Of a stretch of DNA of 64,000 bases, positions 54,024 to 62,383 are shown in pieces; position 1 is the stretch's first letter, and every line of letters begins with the position of its first letter. The position numbers were made by a program, and so were the translations under genes. The stretch covers positions 186,001-250,000 of the forward strand of contig NZ_JAUMKB010000002.1 of the NCBI RefSeq assembly GCF_030519375.1. The letters are read 5' to 3'. This stretch comes from Mucilaginibacter tolerans (GTDB taxonomy: Bacteria > Bacteroidota > Bacteroidia > Sphingobacteriales > Sphingobacteriaceae). The notes under the pieces are model-generated. The model had not been told where the DNA came from. It saw only the letters and a program-made list of their open reading frames with translations, and did not search any database.

Positions 54024-54890
54024 ATGTCCATCAATTCAAGCACACGGTTACCTGTTATCAAAATAACTGATAACGAAGAATTTGCCACTCATGACACACT
54101 TGCTATTGAGGAGCCATTAGAAATTCGCATGGAATATGGAGACACTGATGAACGTATAATACGGAGCATTTCCGTCACCATGCGTACTCCTGGCAATGAC
54201 GCCGAACTTGCATTAGGCTTTTTGTTTACCGAAGGAATCATCAGACAACCAGAAGATGTCAATTCTGCTAAGCATTGTTTCATCGCCTGCACTGAGAATA
54301 AGGAAAACATCATACAGGTAAGTTTAAAAGAAGGCGTTGAACCTGTTCTTCACAATACCGAACGTAATTTTTATACCACTTCAAGTTGTGGAGTTTGCGG
54401 GAAGGCGTCTATCAATTCAATAAAAACCGTTAGCACCTATAATAATAGCATTACAGAAAATCGGGTTAGCTCAAATTTGCTGCATGCACTGCCGTCTGCA
54501 TTGCAAAAACATCAGAAAGTATTTGCTGCTACCGGTGGCCTGCATGCCTCCGCATTATTTACCTTTGATGGTGAATTGGTATTAGTTAAAGAAGATGTAG
54601 GCAGACATAATGCGCTGGATAAAATGATCGGCGCAGCTTTGAATAAAAACATACTGCCGTTAAATCAACATATATTATTGTTAAGCGGCAGGATAAGTTT
54701 TGAATTGGTGCAAAAAGCGGCAATGGCAGGCATTACCATTATAGCCGCAGTAGGAGCGCCGTCGAGTCTGGCGGTGCAATTGGCCGAAGAATTTAATATA
54801 ACACTGGTTGGTTTTTTGCGCGATCAACGGTTTAACATGTATACCAAACCTGAGCGCATTTTATTATTAAAATATGAAGATTCGTATTAA
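54024..54890 (+). CDS. fdhD: Formate dehydrogenase accessory sulfurtransferase
   Basis: 288 residues. FdhD passes sulfur to the bis-MGD cofactor of FdhF-type enzymes. It has LALGFLFTEGII, the catalytic TSSCGVCGKAS cysteines, TGGLHASALF and ALFTFDGELVLVKEDVGRHNALDK. The unknown 118-residue gene overlaps its end by 17 nt, and the molybdoenzyme follows, so FdhD probably serves that enzyme. Confidence 0.95.
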   Translation: MSINSSTRLPVIKITDNEEFATHDTLAIEEPLEIRMEYGDTDERIIRSISVTMRTPGNDAELALGFLFTEGIIRQPEDVNSAKHCFIACTENKENIIQVSLKEGVEPVLHNTERNFYTTSSCGVCGKASINSIKTVSTYNNSITENRVSSNLLHALPSALQKHQKVFAATGGLHASALFTFDGELVLVKEDVGRHNALDKMIGAALNKNILPLNQHILLLSGRISFELVQKAAMAGITIIAAVGAPSSLAVQLAEEFNITLVGFLRDQRFNMYTKPERILLLKYEDSY

Positions 54891-55230
54891 GGGCAATTCA
54901 CTGCGTTACCGGCTTACCAAAAGCGATATGTACAGATTGTCACATGAGGGGTATTTAGAGGATAAAACCAATTTTGGTAAGAGAGAACTGGTATATGTCA
55001 TTCAAAAAACGAATGAAAGCAAGCTTTCTGCCTTTTTTGATGATAACGTGATCTGCCTGCAAATGCCGGGCAATATGATACAAGAATTGGATAAAACGGA
55101 TAGGGTAGGATTTGAAGGTAAGCAAGATGATCTGCTGTTATTGGTAGAAAAAGATTTTACCTGCCTGGATAATGTTGATGAAGACCAGAGCGATAATTAC
55201 CCCAATCCCTTAGCTGAGAAATTGAAATGA
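54874..55230 (+). CDS. Unknown protein between fdhD and the molybdoenzyme
   Basis: 118 residues starting MKIRIKGNSLRYRLTKSDMY. It has basic and polar segments, a strand-rich middle (LVYVIQKTNESKLSAFFDDN) and an acidic tail (VDEDQSDNYPNPLAEKLK). I do not recognise it; it may belong to the DUF7009 family, unverified. It overlaps fdhD by 17 nt and the next gene by 4 nt (ATGA), the tightest spacing in the window, which argues for an accessory role in maturing or binding the adjacent enzyme. Confidence 0.75.
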   Translation: MKIRIKGNSLRYRLTKSDMYRLSHEGYLEDKTNFGKRELVYVIQKTNESKLSAFFDDNVICLQMPGNMIQELDKTDRVGFEGKQDDLLLLVEKDFTCLDNVDEDQSDNYPNPLAEKLK

Positions 55231-57539
55231 ATAAGAAAGTTGAACAACCATCAGCCGAGAACCCTGAAGAATTATTGGATTTAGAAGTTACCGAGCCAAA
55301 GCAATGGGCTGCGGGGTTGCCTGCGGTTTATGAAGCTGTTAAAGATATCGTTCATGAAACAGGTGCCATTCGCGGAATGATGGCTGCCTTTAAAATGAAC
55401 CAAAAAGGTGGGTTTGACTGTTCAAGCTGTGCCTGGCCCGATCCGGATGATGACCGTTCGCCCATAGCTGAATATTGTGAGAACGGTGCAAAGGCGCTGG
55501 CGGAAGAAGCTACCACAAAAAAGCTAACAGGTGATTTTTTCGCACAAAATTCGGTAGCAGATCTGGCCAAACTGAATGACTATGAAATAGGGAAGAAGGG
55601 CCGGATAGCTCAGCCGGTATATTTAGCTGAAGGTGCTACGCATTATGAAGTAATTAGCTGGGAAGATGCTTTTAAAAAGATTGCTAACAAACTCAATGGC
55701 CTTAATTCTCCAAATGAAGCCGCTTTTTACACTTCCGGACGTACCAGTAATGAGGCCTCATTTATGTACCAGTTGTTTGTGCGAGAATTCGGTACTAACA
55801 ACATGCCCGATTGTTCGAATATGTGCCATGAATCTAGTGGAACAGCACTTAACGAAGTAATTGGCATAGGAAAAGGAACTGTGACGCTCAATGACTTTTA
55901 TAAAACTGATGTTATCATCATTATGGGGCAAAATCCGGGTACTAATCACCCGCGGATGTTGACTGCGCTTGAAAAAGCCAAAAATAATGGCGCTAAAATA
56001 ATAGCTATTAATCCGTTACATGAGGCTGGCCTGACTGCATTTAAAGATCCGCAAAAAGTAAAAGGTTTTTTAGGCATAAGTACAAAATTGGCCGATCTGT
56101 ATTTACAGGTTAAAATTAATGGCGATATGGCCCTGCTAAAGGCGATTGAAAAGCTATTACTGGATGCAGAAAAAGAAAACCCAGGAAAAGTATTCGATCA
56201 TGATTTTATCGATAAAAGTACAGTTGGGTATAATGAATTAATACAACACCTTGAAAAACAGGACGCAGTTCGGTTGGCTGAACAATCAGGTGTGCCTTTT
56301 GAGGCTGTAAGCGAAGCGGCTGGAATGCTAAAGGACAAACACCGGATTATAATTTGCTGGGCAATGGGCATTACGCAGCATGTAAACGGGGTAGACACTA
56401 TTAAAGAGATCGTCAACCTAACTTTGTTAAAAGGAAGTATTGGTAAGCCCGGAGCTGGATTGTGCCCTGTTCGTGGTCACAGCAATGTGCAGGGTAACCG
56501 AACCATGCTGATCTGGGAAAAACTGAAAGAAAGCTCAGCTAAAAAAATAAAGGAAGTTTTCGGTTTCGACCCGCCTAAAGAGAATGGGTACGATGTGGTA
56601 GAGTCAATAAAGGCGATGAATGAAGGTAAATTAAAAGTGCTTTTTGCAATGGGCGGTAACTTTCTTTCGGCAACGCCAGATACAAATTACACAGCTAATA
56701 GTATCAGAAACCTGGATATGACGGTGCATGTATCTACCAAATTAAACCGTAGTCATTTGGTGCATGGGAAAGAAGCGTTAATCCTGCCTTGTTATTCACG
56801 AAGTGATAAAGATATCATCAATGGCGTAGAACAGATCGTGACATGCGAAAACTCAATGGGGGTAGTGCAGGCATCCAAAGGTGTTCTTAAGCCGATATCC
56901 GATCAGTTTTTAAGTGAAACACAAATAGTTTGCCGTCTTGCTAAAGCAACGTTGGGCGATCGAACAAAAGTGGATTGGGAGAAATACGAATCGAATTATG
57001 ACCAGATACGAGACCTTATAGCGAAAGTTATTCCAGGCTGCGAGAATTATAACGAAAAGATTCGTCAACCTGGAGGTTTTTACTTACCCAATGGCCCCCG
57101 TGAAGGAAAATTTAAGACTGAAAAATATGCTGATAAGGCGGCCTTTTCAGTTGTAGAAGTACCTGAAGAAAAATTGGAAGCTGATGATTATATCATGATG
57201 TCTATTCGTAGCCACGATCAGTTTAACACTACCATTTATGGATTGGAGGACCGCTATCGTGGTATCCACAATGAGCGCAGGGTGATATTCATGAATCCAA
57301 AAGATATCGCCTTGGCTGGTTTTCAGGCAGGCGATAAGGTGGATTTATTTAATTACAGTAACGGGATGTCGCGTGTTGCCCGGCTATTTGTAATTGTACC
57401 TTATAATATACCGGAGCGAAATACCGCTACTTATTACCCTGAAACCAATGTGCTGGTGCCTATTGACAGCGTTGCCGCGGGAAGCAATACTCCGGTTTCT
57501 AAGAAGGTAATCATCAAAATAAGAAGGCATGCTGAATAA
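55227..57539 (+). CDS. FdhF/YdeP-type molybdopterin oxidoreductase
   Basis: 770 residues of the bis-MGD superfamily, closest by layout to the YdeP/formate dehydrogenase-like group. The N-terminal Fe-S-like pattern GFDCSSCAWP with Cys65, Cys68 and Cys84 leads on to IISWEDAF and NEAAFYTSGRTSNEASFMYQ. Cys200 in DCSNMCHESSG sits where FdhF has selenocysteine. MGQNPGTNHPRMLTALEKAK and MGGNFLSATPD follow, and a C-terminal cofactor domain ends the protein (LVPIDSVAAGSNTP). YdeP relatives are linked to acid resistance; actual formate activity is unproven. Confidence 0.9.
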   Translation: MNKKVEQPSAENPEELLDLEVTEPKQWAAGLPAVYEAVKDIVHETGAIRGMMAAFKMNQKGGFDCSSCAWPDPDDDRSPIAEYCENGAKALAEEATTKKLTGDFFAQNSVADLAKLNDYEIGKKGRIAQPVYLAEGATHYEVISWEDAFKKIANKLNGLNSPNEAAFYTSGRTSNEASFMYQLFVREFGTNNMPDCSNMCHESSGTALNEVIGIGKGTVTLNDFYKTDVIIIMGQNPGTNHPRMLTALEKAKNNGAKIIAINPLHEAGLTAFKDPQKVKGFLGISTKLADLYLQVKINGDMALLKAIEKLLLDAEKENPGKVFDHDFIDKSTVGYNELIQHLEKQDAVRLAEQSGVPFEAVSEAAGMLKDKHRIIICWAMGITQHVNGVDTIKEIVNLTLLKGSIGKPGAGLCPVRGHSNVQGNRTMLIWEKLKESSAKKIKEVFGFDPPKENGYDVVESIKAMNEGKLKVLFAMGGNFLSATPDTNYTANSIRNLDMTVHVSTKLNRSHLVHGKEALILPCYSRSDKDIINGVEQIVTCENSMGVVQASKGVLKPISDQFLSETQIVCRLAKATLGDRTKVDWEKYESNYDQIRDLIAKVIPGCENYNEKIRQPGGFYLPNGPREGKFKTEKYADKAAFSVVEVPEEKLEADDYIMMSIRSHDQFNTTIYGLEDRYRGIHNERRVIFMNPKDIALAGFQAGDKVDLFNYSNGMSRVARLFVIVPYNIPERNTATYYPETNVLVPIDSVAAGSNTPVSKKVIIKIRRHAE

Positions 57540-57813
57540 AATTCATTCATTAAATTAAGCATAAACACCACTTAATTTCATTCTGAAATAACAGCACTTT
57601 GAAGAGTGTTTTCTATTAATTTTCTTATTTTGGGATTTTTTTTCCTTGAAGTAATATCTCCGGTGGGTGATTTTTGTTAATAAACAAACTGTTAACAACA
57701 ACAATAATATTGATCAAAATAAACAGCAATCTACTATGGGTCAAGACTAAGTAATTGTTAAAAAAAGACCATAAAATTGTTAAGAACCTGTTCATAAAAA
57801 AGATAAAAAAAAC
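57540..57813. other. Intergenic region after the molybdoenzyme
   Basis: 274 nt, AT-rich, with a weak CACT-AGTG hairpin near 57597-57612 that could end transcription. No gene is visible. Confidence 0.4.
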
Positions 57814-57845
57814 CTTGACAAATGTTCATTTACACGCTACCTTAG
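57814..57845 (+). promoter_or_regulatory. Strong candidate promoter of the structured RNA
   Basis: TTGACA at 57814-57819 and TACCTTAG at 57838-57845, 18 nt apart, near Bacteroidetes spacing. Predicted start of transcription is about 57852. Confidence 0.5.
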
Positions 57846-57851
57846 ATAACA

Positions 57852-58240
57852 TCAAGAACGACGTACTTTGATAACCTTGACAGGAAAACAGAAAGTGAAT
57901 CGGGCGAATCTTCGGAAGAGCTAAAGATCACCGGAAGTACCTGGGTAGCACAAAAAGACAAAGGATGCAAATCCTGAGAAACTGGTGAGTTACGGAAGGC
58001 GAAAGGAAACCAAAATGACGAAAGTCACAGAAAACGGAAAACGCTAAGAGGTATTGGAAACTATGCGGTATTTTACGGAGTAACGCAACAGGGAACAATG
58101 AGAAGCAAACAGTCAAAGTTCGCAAGAACTAAGATGAGAGCTGACCGATCAATTTACACAAAACTTGGTGCTTCGGCTCAACTACGGTTGCGCAGGAGTC
58201 AGGAGACGGAAGTCATTCGCAAGAGTGTGCTTCCGTTTTC
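57852..58240 (+). ncRNA. Candidate structured noncoding RNA of about 390 nt
   Basis: No coding frame of family quality runs through this purine-rich stretch, but it contains many hairpins capped by stable tetraloops. These are AGGAT-GCAA-ATCCT (57962-57975), TGAC-GAAA-GTCA (58016-58027), AGTTC-GCAA-GAACT (58117-58130), GC-TTCG-GC (58170-58177) and CAAC-TACG-GTTG (58179-58190). GTACTT (57863-57868) can pair with AAGTAC (57935-57940). It ends in a double-stem terminator with another GCAA loop. It has no tmRNA, RNase P, SRP or 6S signature that I can see. Strand follows the terminator and promoter. Function unknown; an Rfam family could exist. Confidence 0.6.
58206..58240 (+). terminator. Terminator of the structured RNA
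   Basis: ACGGAAG (58206-58212) pairs with CTTCCGT (58230-58236). An inner stem CATTC/GAGTG (one G-U pair) is capped by GCAA. TTTT follows. Confidence 0.75.
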
Positions 58241-58258
58241 AATTTTGGCCCCACCCAA

Positions 58259-58281
58259 CCCTCCCCGAGAGGGAGGGCTTT
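58259..58281. repeat. GC-rich hairpin before phoH
   Basis: CCCTCCC (58259-58265) and GGGAGGG (58271-58277) enclose CGAGA and are followed by CTTTAA. It could be a second terminator or a copy of a dispersed palindromic element, as common in Bacteroidetes intergenic DNA; copies elsewhere cannot be checked here. Confidence 0.55.
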
Positions 58282-58347
58282 AAAATCCTTCAACTTTTCA
58301 ACCTTAGAACGTTCCAACAACTGCAAAAAATAGTAAATTTAGGCCCT

Positions 58348-59691
58348 ATGTCTGGCACTAAAGCAAACGGGAGAGAAAAGATATTTGTATTAGATACCTC
58401 GGTTATCCTTTACGATCACAACGCCTTTGAAAATTTCCAGGAACATGATGTTGCCTTGCCCATACAGGTGCTGGAAGAGCTGGACAATATGAAAAGTGGG
58501 AACGACACCCGTAATTTCGAAGCGCGCAGCTTTATCAGATTAATGGATGAAGTTTCCCGCAAAAATTTATTGAACAAATGGATTCCTTTTAAAGGAAAAG
58601 ATAAGGGAAGCTTTAAGGTGGTGATGGATGTTAAAACCACCTCTGTAGATGCTGAAACAGTATTTGGGAGCAACAAGATCGATCACCGGATATTGAATGC
58701 AGCCCTTGGTCTACAGGAGGAATATCCTGAAAAAAAAGTAATCCTGGTATCAAAAGATATATGCCTGCGCCTGAAAGCTAAAGCGTTGAATATCCATGCC
58801 GAAGATTACGAAACAGGCAAAATCAAAAACCTGGAAGAGCTTTATACAGGCGAAACTATTTTGAATAAGGTAGCAGACAAAACCATTAGTCAGCTTTCTA
58901 AAGAAGGTGTACTAACTGGCGGTGATCTGGATAACCTGCCTAATAAAAGCAATCATTTTTACAGTTTTAAAGGAAAAAAACAAAAAGTATCTGGCTTTTA
59001 TAACAGCCAGACGGGGATTCTTGAAAAGGTATCAGAGCAGCCGGTTTTCAATATTCAGCCCAAAAACCCCGAACAGGCTTTTGCCATTCATGCTTTACTG
59101 CATCCTGATATCAAATTGGTTACCATACAAGGCAACGCAGGAACAGGTAAGACCTTGCTGGCGCTTGCCGGTGCATTGGAACAACGTAAGTTTTACAGAC
59201 AGATATACGTAACACGCCCTATTGTCCCTTTAAGCAATAAGGATATTGGCTTTTTGCCGGGTGACGTAAAATCAAAAGTCGACCCGTACATGGCACCGAT
59301 ATGGGATAACCTGAAGTTTATCCGTGACCAATTTGCCGACGATGAAAAGATGCAGTTAAAGATAGATGAACTGGTATCAAATGACAAGATCACAATCGCG
59401 CCGCTTGCCTTTATCCGCGGCCGAACGTTGACTAAAATCTTCTTCATTGTGGATGAAGCACAAAACCTTACCCCGCACGAGGTGAAAACTATTATCTCAC
59501 GCGCCGGAGAGAATAGCAAATTTGTGTTTACCGGAGATATTTATCAAATAGACACGCCATATCTTGATGCGGAAAGTAATGGTTTATCCTACCTTATTGA
59601 TAAAGCCAAGGGACATCCGCTTTATGCTCATATTACCCTGCAAAAAGGGGAGCGGAGTGAGTTGGCTAATTTGGCAATAGATTTATTGTAA
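58348..59691 (+). CDS. PIN domain - PhoH-like ATPase fusion
   Basis: 447 residues from the ATG at 58348 (MSGTKANGREKIFVLDTSVI); reading upstream would pass through the RNA terminator region. The PIN domain (about 10-150) starts with KIFVLDTSVILYDHNAF, containing the acidic nuclease residues. The PhoH domain has Walker A GNAGTGKT (262-269) and Walker B FFIVDEAQN (Asp369). Such PIN-PhoH proteins are RNA-unwinding and cleaving factors. The structured RNA directly upstream raises the chance of a functional link, but this is speculative. Confidence 0.93.
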   Translation: MSGTKANGREKIFVLDTSVILYDHNAFENFQEHDVALPIQVLEELDNMKSGNDTRNFEARSFIRLMDEVSRKNLLNKWIPFKGKDKGSFKVVMDVKTTSVDAETVFGSNKIDHRILNAALGLQEEYPEKKVILVSKDICLRLKAKALNIHAEDYETGKIKNLEELYTGETILNKVADKTISQLSKEGVLTGGDLDNLPNKSNHFYSFKGKKQKVSGFYNSQTGILEKVSEQPVFNIQPKNPEQAFAIHALLHPDIKLVTIQGNAGTGKTLLALAGALEQRKFYRQIYVTRPIVPLSNKDIGFLPGDVKSKVDPYMAPIWDNLKFIRDQFADDEKMQLKIDELVSNDKITIAPLAFIRGRTLTKIFFIVDEAQNLTPHEVKTIISRAGENSKFVFTGDIYQIDTPYLDAESNGLSYLIDKAKGHPLYAHITLQKGERSELANLAIDLL

Positions 59692-59762
59692 GCCATTTAA
59701 GCATATATTTACGATCCTCTGAACATTTCTGTCCCCGATTTAGAACACAAAAATCTAACGCT

Positions 59763-59814
59763 TTAGTTAATACCGGTATGGCATGGTTTTTTAACATGCC
59801 TAGGTATTAACTAA
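59763..59814. repeat. Long inverted repeat before a small membrane protein gene
   Basis: TTAGTTAATACC (59763-59774) and GGTATTAACTAA (59803-59814) are exact complements, with inner arms GGCATG (59780-59785) and CATGCC (59795-59800). A loop of 9 nt stands at the top. It ends 11 nt before the ATG at 59826. Confidence 0.75.
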
Positions 59815-59825
59815 AACATCATATC

Positions 59826-59984
59826 ATGAGATCACTATTGTATATTATCGCTGTCATCATGGTTATCGGATGGGCGATCGGTGTTTTTGCATATTCAGCA
59901 GGAGGATTAATTTATGCTCTGCTGGTTATAGCCGTAATAGCATTTTTGCTGGGATTCATAAGAAACGGTCCTACAGCAGTTTAA
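59826..59984 (+). CDS. Small membrane protein (Lmo0937/DUF5670-like)
   Basis: 52 residues from an ATG at 59826: MRSLLYIIAVIMVIGWAIGV, then FAYSAGGLIYALLVIAVIAF and LLGFIRNGPTAV. Two hydrophobic segments separated by SAGG match the lmo0937-family pattern. These proteins are stress-linked in several bacteria, but of unknown role. It is preceded by a long inverted repeat, possibly regulatory, and followed by a terminator hairpin. Confidence 0.8.
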   Translation: MRSLLYIIAVIMVIGWAIGVFAYSAGGLIYALLVIAVIAFLLGFIRNGPTAV

Positions 59985-60009
59985 TAATTTCTGAAATATT
60001 ACAACTAAT

Positions 60010-60033
60010 AAGGCAATCCGAATGGGTTGCCTT
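60010..60033. terminator. Hairpin between converging genes
   Basis: AAGGCAATCC (60010-60019) and GGGTTGCCTT (60024-60033) form a 10-bp stem with loop GAAT, one G-U pair. It lies between the small membrane gene and the end of the FUSC gene; T-tracts are short. Confidence 0.65.
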
Positions 60034-60051
60034 TAACATTTAATCTTCCGA

Positions 60052-62193
60052 TTAAGCCAGTATATTGTCCGTCACCTTTGCTATATCATAACTGATTTTA
60101 TTAATAAAGCCCAATTGCTCAGTTAAGAGAGTTTCATTTGCTGTTGGCGTTCTTTTTTCCTCGGGTGCAATTGTCTTTTCAGTTACAAAATCTGCACATT
60201 TGCCGCCTAATTTCTTGCTGGTTTCATTTAATATATTGACGCTTTTTCGAAGTAGCCTTACATTATCCGGTTGGGTTTTATGCAGGTTTTTTTCTGAAAT
60301 GCTGGATGCCAGGTTAGCCAGGTAGGAAGATAGAATGTGTGTAAGCACCACAAATTTGTGTATCTCTCGTATATTTTTCTGTTTGCTTTTGGGCTCCGAA
60401 GTCATACGTTCAAAAGTGGCAGATAAGTTAGCCGATTTTACGTAAATATCTTTCCGGGCCAGTTTATAGTCGGTAACAGTTACTGTTTTACCGGTGATTG
60501 TTTCTGCAATCTTTACCAGGTAATTTACATTGGCATATACGGTATCCCGCAGATTTTCTTGCACCTGTTCAAATTCCCAGGTAGGAAAAATAATGTAGGT
60601 GGCAATGAAAGCAATGGACGAGCCAATAGCCGTATCGATGATCCGTTCTTCGGCCAGGTTTAAATGTCCAACGCCCAGGAACTTGAACAGGATCAATACG
60701 TATGGGGTCATGAAGATAACGCTTACCACATAATTCAGCCGGGTGAAGCTGTATGTTCCCAGCATAAATATGATGAAGAAAACAAATTGTGCATCGGTAT
60801 TTTTTACCAGGGTTAAAACCAATATTCCTATAGCGCCACCCGCTATTGTACCTATTAAACGCTGATAATTCCGCTGCTTGGATAAGCTGAATCCCGGTTT
60901 TAGGATAACAATGATGGTCAGCAAAACCCAGTAACTATGATGTCCCAGGGCAAATAACCTTGCTATTGTAAAACCAATGACACAAACCAGCGACACCCTT
61001 AGCGCATGCTTAAATGAGCCCGACGACAAAGAGAAGTTATCAAAGAATATCCTCGGTGCATAATCCTGATGCGTTACAAATTTTGAATATTCCACATCTT
61101 CTGGTTTCTCGATCAGCGTTTTGGATGACCTTGAATTATAATAAACAAAAATATTGTGAATGTTTTTGTTCAGATCGCGCAGGTTAATCAATATCTTTTT
61201 TAATACCAGATTGCTGATGCCGGTGTCCTTTGCAGCAATCTCATCGATTTTCTTTTTAAGGAGTTCGAGTTCTGCATTAAAATCTTGTGAATGATTATAC
61301 CTGTGATTTGACAATACAGCGTATCCTATATTCTCCAGTTCATGTGCCATTTGCTCCAGTACACGTGCAACAGCCTCCAATATGCCTGTATTGCCGAATC
61401 GTTCTCTTATTTGATTATAATCATAGTGCGTCGCTAATATCTGTTCATAAAGATCAATCAGGTCTATAAACGTGAGCACCAAAACCCGGCTTGCATTGGT
61501 GGATTCCTTTACCATTATCCGGCTCTTGAAAAGCAACTCACGCACGGCGTCCTGATGCTGGCTTACCTGTATCTGGTGTAAAACCAGTTTTCGGTAGTTT
61601 TCATCAATATCGGTATCCGGCAGGTAAAAATCAGCTTTGATACGAAGAAACTTTACCACATCCAGTATACTTTCGCCCAATGCCTGTTGAGCAGCACGAT
61701 AAGGGCGAATAGTAAAAAACAAGACACTGAATACAAGGTACCATATACCTCCGGCAGTTACCTGCAAACTATAAGACAGGACCTGATCTGCCGGCAATGC
61801 CTTTTCGATCATGAAGATCATCATCAACAACGATCCTGTTCCTACTGCTGCTGCTCTCGTCCCGTAGACGATTAACATAGAAAAAAGAAAGGAAAATATA
61901 GCAATCTCAATCCCTAGCGTTACCACATTCATCCGAGCAAAACCGGTAACAACAGCAACCACAAAAATGCACAGGTTACATATGGCCATCGCATTGCGCT
62001 TATGCAGCACAGGACCTGGTATATCCACCACGGACACGCACAACGCCCCCAATGACAGCGTGACTCCTAAAGCAAACTGGTTGAGATAATTGAGCACCAG
62101 TGCAGGCAATAAAATGCCGATGCTGGTACGGATACCGTCAGAAAAATACTGGCTGTAAAAGAAACTCTTTATCTCGCGGACGGATATTTTCAT
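60052..62193 (-). CDS. FUSC-family (YccS/YhfK-like) membrane protein
   Basis: 713 residues with two membrane blocks, about 22-180 and about 395-540, separated by a long cytoplasmic helical part and followed by a C-terminal soluble part. Blocks show LGALCVSVVDIPGPVLHKRNA and YWVLLTIIVILKPGFSLSKQRN, the FUSC signature (ILKPGF...RNYQRLIGTIAGGAIGIL). Related proteins may export aromatic compounds or act in stress; the substrate is unknown. Divergent from ppc across 190 nt. Confidence 0.88.
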   Translation of the reverse strand: MKISVREIKSFFYSQYFSDGIRTSIGILLPALVLNYLNQFALGVTLSLGALCVSVVDIPGPVLHKRNAMAICNLCIFVVAVVTGFARMNVVTLGIEIAIFSFLFSMLIVYGTRAAAVGTGSLLMMIFMIEKALPADQVLSYSLQVTAGGIWYLVFSVLFFTIRPYRAAQQALGESILDVVKFLRIKADFYLPDTDIDENYRKLVLHQIQVSQHQDAVRELLFKSRIMVKESTNASRVLVLTFIDLIDLYEQILATHYDYNQIRERFGNTGILEAVARVLEQMAHELENIGYAVLSNHRYNHSQDFNAELELLKKKIDEIAAKDTGISNLVLKKILINLRDLNKNIHNIFVYYNSRSSKTLIEKPEDVEYSKFVTHQDYAPRIFFDNFSLSSGSFKHALRVSLVCVIGFTIARLFALGHHSYWVLLTIIVILKPGFSLSKQRNYQRLIGTIAGGAIGILVLTLVKNTDAQFVFFIIFMLGTYSFTRLNYVVSVIFMTPYVLILFKFLGVGHLNLAEERIIDTAIGSSIAFIATYIIFPTWEFEQVQENLRDTVYANVNYLVKIAETITGKTVTVTDYKLARKDIYVKSANLSATFERMTSEPKSKQKNIREIHKFVVLTHILSSYLANLASSISEKNLHKTQPDNVRLLRKSVNILNETSKKLGGKCADFVTEKTIAPEEKRTPTANETLLTEQLGFINKISYDIAKVTDNILA

Positions 62194-62383
62194 CGGTCGG
62201 GGTTAGATGGGAAAAAGCGTATGCAAATTTACAAAAATTAAATCTTTACGGGATGTTTTGATAATTATCGCATTAATATTGAATTTAAATTAATAAATAC
62301 TCATCTTTAAATGGTTTTTATCATTAATATGATTAAATTCACACCGAATTTTTATAAACCCTTACAACAAGCTACTAAGATTT

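Noticed and set aside
57852..58240. Identification of the structured RNA as RNase P RNA, tmRNA, 6S RNA or SRP RNA
   Set aside because: I could not find the conserved core sequences of these RNAs, such as the RNase P GAAAGTCC-type block or a tmRNA CCA end, so I left it unassigned.
58165..58347. N-terminal extension of the PhoH protein
   Set aside because: The extension reads through two terminator-like hairpins and has no domain; the conserved PIN start at 58348 fits better.
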